Shown here piece by piece: positions 13,301-24,125 of a DNA stretch of 64,000 bases. The DNA is taken from NCBI RefSeq assembly GCF_963678975.1, contig NC_089272.1, forward strand, positions 2,848,359 to 2,912,358. The letters are read 5' to 3'. The DNA comes from Dysidea avara (lineage: Eukaryota > Porifera > Demospongiae > Dictyoceratida > Dysideidae). The position numbers and the translations under genes were made by a program. Under the pieces are notes generated by a model. It saw only the letters and a list, made by a program, of their open reading frames with translations, had not been told where the DNA came from and did no database searches. The stretch's first letter is position 1. Every line of letters starts with the position of its first letter.

Positions 13301-16300
13301 TTTAATAGTGTAATTGCAAACTGTCTTTTTTTATAAGTATAAACCTACAACTAATCCTCACAATACTATACATCACATCATCATTACTCCTCACCTCTAC
13401 TCCCAGGTGGTCCTATTGTACCATTGATGCCTGGTAATCCTGTTAACACAAAACTGTTAACGTTACAGCAATTATCATTACATAGAGTAAAGGAAACACC
13501 TTTCATGGTAATGTAAACTCTTCAGGGGTAACTACAACTTCCTACATAAGTATTCTCAAAGAGTTGCTGCTTCTCTTTTACAGAATGGTGCTGGTTCTAA
13601 AATACAGAGGTGCTAAATCCCCCCCAACACTGGAAACTCCCAAGGGGAGTAATGGTTATCCCTTATTTTTAATAGTGTAATTGCAAACTGTCTTTTTTTA
13701 TAAGTATAAACCTACAACTAATCCTCACAATACTATACATCACATCATCATTACTCCTCACCTCTACTCCCAGGTGGTCCTATTGTACCACTGATCCCTG
13801 GTAATCCTGTTAACACAAAACTGTTAACGTTACAGCAATTATTTTATTAATTAATGCTTTACAGCACAAGTGCTGAAGGTCTGTAGGACACCTGGTCCTA
13901 CAGCCTGCTCAAAGACTTTAGCTACTTAGACTTTAACTACTTAAGGTGTGTTTGAAAAGTTGGAGAAATTATCAGTACATAGAGTAAAGGAAACACCTTT
14001 CATGGTAATGTAAACTCTTCAGGGGTAACTACAACTTCCTACATAAGTATTTTCAAAGAGTTGCTGTTTCTCTTTTACAGAATGGTGCTGGTTTTCCACT
14101 AAAATACAGAGGTGCTAAATCCCCCCCTACACTGGAAACTCCCAAGGGGAGTAATGGTTATCCCTTATTTTTAATAGTGTAATTGCAAACTGTCTTTTTT
14201 TATAAGTATAAACCTACAACTAATCCTCACAATACTATACATCACATCATCATTACTCCTCACCTCTACTCCCAGGTGGTCCTATTGTACCATTGATCCC
14301 TGGTAATCCTGTTAACACAAAACTGTTAACGTTACAGCAATTATCATTACATAGAGTAAAGGAAACACCTTTCATGGTAATGTAAACTCTTCAGGGGTAA
14401 CTACAACTTCCTACATAAGTATTTTCAAAGAGTTGTTGTTTCTCTTTTACAGAATGGTGCTGGTTTTCCACTAAAATATAGAGGTGCTAAATCCCCCCCT
14501 ACACTGAAAACTCCCAAGGGGAGTAATGGTTATCCCTTATTTTTAATAGTGTAATTGCAAACTGTCTTTTGTTTTTAATTTTTATAAGTATAAACCTACA
14601 ACTAATCCTCACAATACTATACACCACATCATCATTACTCCTCACCTCTACTCCCATTATATCCAGGTGGTCCTATTGTACCATTAATCCCTGGTAACCC
14701 CTGACAACCCTTCTCTCATGTTAACACAAAGATTATAGCATTCCAACATAACTAGCAGAACAGTAGAACTGTCTAGTAGGGATCATGGAGGTTTGGGCTT
14801 TCTTGCCTATGAATATTATCCCAAATAGCCTCACTTTCCTTCATGGCAGCTTGGCAGTATTGGTTAGGCATAACCAAGCCCCTAAATGTCTTCAGAGAGA
14901 CCCTAAACCCTTCCAGCTTTCTATGAAGCTTTGTTATTCTACACAATTATGTGGCTCGGGTCATTGATATTAACAGCTGAAATGGTCAGCAATGTTTCAC
15001 TCAGGTACCACAACACAGGGCCTTCAAGTTAAGACCCCTCACACTTGTATATCATGTATGTATATACATGTATGTATGCACATGCTACTGAGAAAGAAAT
15101 AACATAAGGATCTTTCCATTATAATGGTACCAATTTTCTAAACTTTTTATCTGCAGTTTAACTGCTGAGGTACAGCAGCTTTAAGCAAGTAATAAAATGA
15201 CATATGACTAGTACTGCAGGAGAATACATACACTACATACATGGTCTATACACCACATCATCATTGTTTTCATATTCACCTCACCTGTACTACCATTATA
15301 TCCAGGTGGTCCTATTGTACATAATACAAAACTGTTAATGTCACATCAGTTATTGTAACATACATAACTATTGAATTGTATGTAGCTGTACCTTCCATGT
15401 AATATCAAGGAAATAAAGACAATTAAACTAAGTACTACGTTAGGCAATAAAGATTACAATAACTTCATAGTATGTGACTGGATTTTGGAAAAACGATCCA
15501 ATTCACATGTTAGAAGTTTCAAGATAAACTGTTTTAAAGAATTCAAGTCAGCATAACTTGCCAAGGATAGCAAGCACACATATGAAATTCACACAAAAAA
15601 TGCATCAATCTATTACCTTTCACACCACTTCCAGTACTTGTAGCTGCTCATAGAGTTTCCCACCAAAAAAGATAGAAAATATGAGCAGTTGGACAAGCAA
15701 AGTAGTATCACGAGTGCTCACAAAGGGGTGGAGGGTGGAGAGTGGTAGGGAGGGCAAGAGATAGATTTCAAAATGGAGGCAGACCACAATTGGAATCCAG
15801 ACATGGGATTACAGGGCTGTGCTGGCTTGTTAGTGGCTGATATGTAGCAAAATCAACAGAAAAAATGTCTGGCCAACATTGTCAGGCTGTCCACCAGTAA
15901 AGCACTGATTCTTGCCAAGCCAGGTCATTCACAAGGCCTGAAACCACCATTCGAGCACTTCACACCACCCAGAAAAGACGTCTGTTAAAACAGCCTCTAG
16001 TAGTTTGAGTAGTGCTGAGTGTCAAAACTAGTACTGCGATAGTGTAGCTTTCCACTGGTGGTGTTAGTTTGATTTTGCCTGATTTGCAATTTGGATCAGT
16101 TTTGTAAAAACTTGGTCACATAATATGTGGATTACACTGTTATTCTTTCAATTTCTTGTGTGATATTTTTCATATGATGTCATACATAGCAGCATACACT
16201 ACATACTAGTACCATGTAAAATTAGTTTGATATCTCAATATTATTCCCACGCTCTCAAATATACTAGTATGTTTAATTTAACAATGAAGCAGGGATCCAA

Positions 16301-19300
16301 GCAATGAAACAAGAGATGAATATGATGGTATTATTTACAGCATAGCTCAGTGGTAAAGTCCACGTTATAACAGTTTGCCAAAGGAGAGATTTCCTACTTA
16401 GCTATGCTGTAATACCATCATTCATTCCTTGTTTCACTACTTTTTATTGCTTGGATCCCTACTTCATTGTTAAATTATATATTTTAAAAATATTCTAGTC
16501 TTTTGTTATAGTATACAGCCATACACATGTGACTGTTCTATTAGGGTGACTGCTGTATTAGAGTACAGTCTTTAACCTACCAAGGAAGTGTCACTATTTG
16601 TGACCCAGTTTGGAAAAACTGGTCTTATTGCCTATTTAAAAGTATCAAGAAATGCTGGTTTTAAGTATTCAGTGTGTTGTAGCTTGCCAATGGTTCAAGC
16701 TATGTGTACCAAATTTTCACACATTTTACACTAATTCCTTACCTTCCAGAACATCCACTGTACAAGTAGCCAACAGCTAAGTTTATACTGTGACCAGCAT
16801 TTAATGGTAAAACTGGTAAACTTAGTCATTTAGCCAACAGCTAAGCTTACCATTTTAGATAGTTTTAAACTCGATCTTGACTGTATCAGGCACTCTCAAA
16901 ACTGGCTAAAATGAAAAAGACATTTACAGGTCTTTATTCAACACCACGTGTACAGAGCAGTACAACCGCATACAGCCATCCCCAGGCTGGCCAGAGCTCC
17001 ATTAGGACCCCAGACCACTTGTACGGATTGTCAGTGTGTTTGGGAAAAGTAGCCAGCAAAAGCAGACCACTCAAGTCTTGATTGATAGTTACTGTGTTGA
17101 TTAATAATGATTGAGTGCAGAGACCACATATCTTAATCTATTTACTTGATCATGATGACCACACCTCCTTTTATTGGTCTAGCTGTATAATTCTAGCATA
17201 GTGAAAATATGAAATCTGTCATGTAGCTTTGTGTTCTTGGTGAAAAATCTAATTTGTTGTCATGGGTAAAGTCACATTTCATATTTTCACTATGCTAGCA
17301 TTATGAAGCTAGATCAACAATATGGAGGTGTGGTCATCATGATCATGAAAATAGATTGTTACGAGGTGTGGTTTCTGCACTCAATGATTATTAATCAACC
17401 AAGATTGTTAATGGACGTGATTTCAAACCTATTATGAAGTTACAGGCATCTACCAGGTGTCCAGTAGCTACCTCTTATAGTAGTATAATCACCTTAAATA
17501 GTTTTGTGGCATCTAAAAGTATGTTGTTCAAGGAAAGTGTTGATGTGGAAATTTAATGTATTCATTGTATGAAGAAGACAAAGGACCAGCCTGATAGAAG
17601 ATAAAAGGAAAGACAAGGCACAGAGCGCACACACTTGTCAGAACCCCAAAAGGCACATTCCACTGGTGAGTTTGTTATTGTGGCATTAAATGGTGGCCGC
17701 GTGCTGCTTCATTAGCCTCCAGCCATGACTGTGGTCAGGCAAGCAGGTAGACTGGCTGGCTGACTGACTGGCAGATGTTTTGGCGATTTCTTAAATTCTA
17801 TATCCAACTGCCTGTAAGTGTTTTCTTGTTTTTAATGCTGCATTTGGTTAATATTATTCCATACAGGTGATTTTCATCATGCAAGATGTCTCTAGGATGT
17901 GATGACTTTTAAAGGTGACATTTTAGGTGGCTCACGTCACTTTGGGGGATTCCTACTTCAACATTTTTGATTACATTTGTACTATTCTAACTTAACATAC
18001 ATACTAAATACCTATGATATTATTTGGTATCAGTACAGTAGCATATGTCAGTCACCTCACCTATACTCCCATTGTAACCTGGTTCACCCATTGTACCATT
18101 AATACCAGGATCACCTTTTGGTCCTTTGAGACAAACAACACATACATGTACATTATAACACATAAAATTACTAATAGTCATTCTATACATTATATTATTT
18201 GTTGTACTTTGTGTGGGAGGAATCACAGTGCTGATGTGTAACCTATCATGACAAGGTTTAACTATTTTGCATCACGATTCAAAATATTTAATGGTGTATA
18301 TATATGCCACAATATAATTATGTCATACACCTATTTCCCTGTGCTACACTATTAGTTTTACTTCTATATGTGACAAAGCAACACAAAGTTGTAAGTCTTG
18401 GCAAGCTACAATCAAACACTACAAATCATGACAAGTGCACACACTATGCAGCTTCAGACTAAGAAGGTCACATGCAAATTACACATAACTGCTATGGCTT
18501 GTTTAGACTTAAACAAGTTATCTGATTGGCTGAAAACAATTGCAAGACATTTAAACACTACGGTGCCAAGAGAAGTCTCTATTACGTGTATGGTGACTAC
18601 AGTACAAAGCTGTACACGCCTCTAAATTTAGCAACAGGTTTGAACTGTTTACGGGTGGAGCAGCAAGCACTAGTGTTTTCCTACACAATTACCTGACTTA
18701 GTTTGTTGTTATTAGCAGTTGAAATGGTAACGGTTAGTCAGCAATGTTCCACTCAGGCACCACAACAGGTTACTATAGTATAATAGTCCCCTCACTTAGC
18801 CATACAACTCAGCTCTCATGTACACATACAAGCTTAGAATAGTAGTAACAAAATCATTCTATTTTATTTTGCTAGGTGAATACTGTGACATACACAATAG
18901 GGTTAAATACAATCACTCTAATGCACATTGAAGGCTTTGAATTCAGATTAGGGCTGAAACAGATATCCTGAGAAAATCTTTCCGGATATCCTACTGATAG
19001 TGACATCATCACTTACTATAAGATGTTGCATATTTACTTGTTTTACTAGTACTTGAGAATAGAAACAAAAACTAACATTCTTATGGAAAATAGTTAATTG
19101 TGGAAGCCATGTATCAAGGAAATGTTACGTTATTAGAAACTATCCTAATGGCTTCAAACTGCTATCCAGATAGTACATTATTATCTGGATATCAGGAATA
19201 ATATGGACATACCTACCTCAGCCCTAATTCAGATAGTAAAATTGGTACCCAAGCCAAAAAGATCACATGATCCATTTGCATCAGCTCACACAATGTACTT

Positions 19301-22300
19301 GGTATCAAGAAATGACACCATGAAGGTGTGGAGTTTGTTTGGAGTTTAACACACTTTGCTCATCAGACTAATATTCATTTTGATTAATGTGAGGTATATA
19401 TAATTTAAATTGTTTTAGCTGAAACATAATACTGTATGGAGGGAAACTTTGGAGGGGGAAAAATTTGGCAAATCAAGCAAAATATCACTGTTGGCGAAAT
19501 AAAATTTGGCGAATTGTTAGCAAAGCACACGTCCTATTTAATTTATTAGATTACTGTGCCTGGCCCTGAAGTGAGAACTGGTGGAGTGCCACGCCTCTCA
19601 ACGGCACCTGGAGTCAGCTACCAACTAAAAGGTAATACTTGAGGTAATAGAGCAGTTTCAGCACGTGATCAGCATTACGTAAACCTTACCGAGACACCAT
19701 TTTGGTGCACCACTGGATTGATATGAACTGCGAATGTAGAGATTGTCAAGCTAGACTGAAGGCCTTCCTGACGAAACAAAGAGCGATACAAGGGTAAATT
19801 ATGAACTACAGGTGGGATCGACCAGTTTCTTAACGATTTGTGAATTTAGCTGACGGCTTTTCCAAGCTTTCCTCCTGCCTGTCCTGTGGAATCCATTGAT
19901 ACCGTTTGTACCCGGTTTGTTACTTTGTTTTAAGGACTAGTTTTGTCACGTACAGCTGAGCAGCTTATAGCGTAGAAAGCCTTGAAGCCTACAACCAGTT
20001 TGTATGTTAGTGGTTGGGGAAGGATGTTTATATCGTACTGAACTGAAAAGTCACTGGCTGGGTAGCTAAGAATGCAGCTAAGTGAATGTTGATAAGAAGT
20101 CAGAATGTGATGGCTCTGGAACTGTGCAGGATCAGCTTACTGAGTGCCAGACAGCTATTCATGAACTAACTGAGCAAGCAACTGAACCTCTATACCCTCC
20201 TCGCCTCTACCACATTCTGTGAGGAAAGTTTTGTGAGTGACGATTTCACTGGAGCACACACCAGTTTACCTAACTTAGGAGTACCGAAGGCTACATTTGA
20301 TTGTGTGAGAAGGACCTTGCCAGCTGACAAAGCTACCAGATTGTCAAGGTTTAGGGTGTCACTGTGTCAGTGACAAATAGTTAACAGAACACTGGTATTG
20401 TGAAGAAACTCTTGCCAGGGAATATAATGTTGGCAGACTGTGGATTTGATGTTACTATTTCTTTGGGAGCCATGCAAGCTACATTGCACCTTCCTGCATT
20501 CACAAAAAGAGTCAACTGTCAACAGCAGAGGTTAAGCTAACTATAACTATTGCTAATGTCCGCACACATGTGGAATGTGTCAGTTGTTAGCTGTCCAGCA
20601 AAGGCTTCCAATTCTTCAAAGCACTTATAATTGCAGACTCATTTAGTAAAGGTGAAAAGGTACCTTTGATTGATTGAATAATCCGTGTTTGCTGTGCTTT
20701 AATCAATGTATGTGACTCAAACTAAAATTAATGGACAATTGTACAGTAAATATTTTATTTTACATGAATGGTTGTACAACAAATAATATGGCATGCCTCA
20801 CATACTTCTTAAGAGGTTTTTTACTGTTGCCTTTTCCTTTAGAAATTTTGGCAAATTCTACATTCAGGGCATGCAGTACCACTTTCCCCTTGGAACAGTC
20901 ATGAGCTTAAGTAAAACCATTTACAGTTATTGTTGTCACAACCAACTGTGTATCATTTCTCTGGACCTTGGCAAAAGCAAAAGTTTGTTTTTCCTGTTTC
21001 CTCGAAATTGTCTGTGTGAACCAGATAAAAAAGCACTGCTGCTACAGTATATGTGTACAGACTTCTCCAAGGCCAGCCTTGCAATTGCAACGTGAACAGC
21101 AGACATGACCTGTCTCCTCTAGAATTTTCCACATGCACAGTGGCGTCTCACTCATCATCTGTGAATGGCAAACCTATACAACACATAATATATAACTACA
21201 ACTTTGTATGTGTATAGAATGAACTGTACATGTAAGAAGATAGTCATTCAATCAGAGGCTATGGTTCAATAAAGAAATATACCTTACCCAGCCAGTGACT
21301 TTCCAGTTCAGTATAATTAATAATTATAACCAACCACTAGTATACAAACTGGTTATAGGCTTCAAGGCCTTTCCACGCTTTAAGCTGCTCAGCTGTGACA
21401 AAACTAGTCCTTAGAACAAAGTAACAAACGGCCGGTGTCATGGATTCCACAGAACAGGCAAGAAAAACTGTCTGCTAAATTTGAAAATCGCTGAGAATGG
21501 GTCGACCCCACCTATAATTCATAGTTTATCCTTGTATCATTCCATTGCTTTGTCAGGACGCCTTCAGTCTAGCTTGACAATCTCTACATTCGCAGTTTGT
21601 ATCAATCAGGTGGTGCACCAAAATGGCGTCTCGGTAAGGTTTACGTAATTTTAATCACGTGCTGAAACTGCTCTATACTATATAGACAGTAGATCTACAC
21701 ACTCTGGAATAGGGAATATCGTACTTAATATGGTAGAACTCGCTTGTCATGCCCATTTCGAGGTGAAGTTTGAGGATACCATGTGTACAGTAACTAGCTA
21801 CCTAGTGAGGTACTTGAGACAGGCTTGGCTTCATGCCTGGCCCACTATCCCTTAGTCGAGTAGAAAATTGATTAGTTTGAGGCTTGGTTTGCTACTTTCT
21901 TCGCCACCAAAATATTTGGATGGGGAAAATTTGGCAAATTCATGGTCATTCACCAAATTTGCCAAATTTTAATGGCGCCAAAGTTTCCCTCCATATGGTA
22001 CATATGTACATGTATGGTAATGGCCCAGTAGCTTGTGTTAGTCAGCAGATCGGTATACTGATGACACCATCCTAATCTGCTGTGGAGCTGCTTTAACGAA
22101 TTCTCAGCTGTAGTTAGTTTCTAATTTTATCTCTGACAGCAGAATGATGCTAAACTTTAACAAATCTAATGTTATGTGGTTTCGTGGCAATTGTAAGAAG
22201 CTGGAAGATTATCCTCCCATTGTAGTTGACAGAGTAATCTTGAAGGTGGTGGATAAACAGAAGTATCTGGGGTGATATTTGGCCCTACCATTTCCTAGGC

Positions 22301-23604
22301 TAATCAAGTATCTATAGATGGCATACTAATCAATTCACACAAGCAGACTCTGAGCACTCAATTGATTAAAGAGTTGATTCTCTTGTATTTTGTCACCTTT
22401 ATTATGCTCTACCTGTGTGGGGTCCCTCTCTGACTCAACAGTTATCACAACGTCTGCTGCGTCTCCCGAAAATGAATTTAAATCTGCGAGATCATGATCA
22501 TTTATTGCAGTATTACCAGCATTTGTAGTGGCTGCCATTTCAAAATCTCATTCAGTTTCGTTCTGTTTGTGCAATGTTCCACCATGTCCCATCATACCAG
22601 ATGTATTCCCTTGGAACCACCTGTTCACTTTGGTAGCACCCAAACTCAATATCATACAAGGGTTAAGCCATTGTTTGTGTCTCCATATCGATGGTTCTTT
22701 ATATATAAAGCATCCGATTGGTGGAACAGTGTACCAGCTTCCCTCCACAATACCATTAACAGACAGACGCCATTTTAATTGTTTTGTAATGAATATTTTG
22801 TGTATGTATTGTCTTGTTTATAATTGTAGCTAACTGTAGTATTGTTTTTGTAGTTGTATTGAACTTAATATTGTAAAGTCTCCTGCAAGGAAGAACGGCT
22901 TTAGCCGATTGTGTGGAGGTAAAAATATCTATCTATTTATCTATCTATATATCTATATACCGTATAGCGGGTTATTTTCGAAACAGAAAGTTTCGCACAA
23001 GAAGCAAAATCTGAATTTTGATTTTAATTTCGAAGAGTGCATATTTCGAAGTCCGGATGGATTTCAAATAAACGGAAATTTTGTCACAAAATATGAAGAT
23101 GCGTGAATGTTTGCCAAAAACTGATTTACTAATGGAATAATCCCCATCCTTGTGCACTGGAGAGAAGACTGAGGGAGTCTCGAGTGGAGTAAATTCACTG
23201 GCTCGATCGCGCTCGACCACGCTCGATTGTAGCTAGCTATCCACCATAGATTCTAGCATCAATTCCCATTCTGGATCACCTGTTTTCTGGTTATTGGCAC
23301 AGTAATGATACAGTTTATCCATTACCATCAGTAATACTGAGCTAAAACTTGAGGAATACACAAACAAATCGCCAAAAGTTGGATCGTTCCTTTCACTTGT
23401 GGAAATTTATTTTCGAAGAACAACTGGCGCCGGACGTGGGAATTTATTTTCGAACAGAAGGGCCTCTTCGAAATATCCGAAAATAAAAACCTTTCGAAAA
23501 TTACCAGCTATATGGTATCTATCTATCTGTCTATCTGTCTATCTGCCTATCTATCTATCTATCTATATCTATCTGTCTGTCTATATCTATCTGTCTGTCT
23601 GTCC

Positions 23605-23666
<62 letters not shown>

Positions 23667-23671
23667 ATCTA

Positions 23672-23711
<40 letters not shown>

Positions 23712-23715
23712 TCTA

Positions 23716-23750
<35 letters not shown>

Positions 23751-23799
23751 ATCTATCTATCTATCTATCTATATCTGTCTATCTATCTATCTATATCTA

Positions 23800-23864
<65 letters not shown>

Positions 23865-23913
23865 ATCTATCTATCTATCTATATCTATCTATCTATCTAT
23901 CTATCTATATCTA

Positions 23914-23988
<75 letters not shown>

Positions 23989-24031
23989 GTCTGTCTATCT
24001 ATCTATCTATCTATCTATATCTATCTATCTA

Positions 24032-24125
<94 letters not shown>

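Larger units (their letters stand above)
7380..14720 (-). repeat. Tandem array of a ~372 bp unit, each with one collagen exon
   Basis: Seventeen exon copies on the minus strand, all with donor gtgagg and, except the last, acceptor (gt)taacag or gacag. Low-coordinate ends are 7404, 7776, 8448, 8820, 9191, 9694, 10359, 10859, 11231, 11603, 12271, 12642, 13014 (54 bp), 13395, 13762, 14274 and 14646 (72 bp); the rest are 45 bp. Spacing is 367-381 bp, except where SINE copies add about 300 or 130 bp. Coding is GLPGINGTIGPPGSR, with variants V for L (8448, 10859, 12642), T for N (8820, 11231) and S for N (9191, 9694, 10359, 12642, 13762). The introns are nearly identical from copy to copy. Confidence 0.95.
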
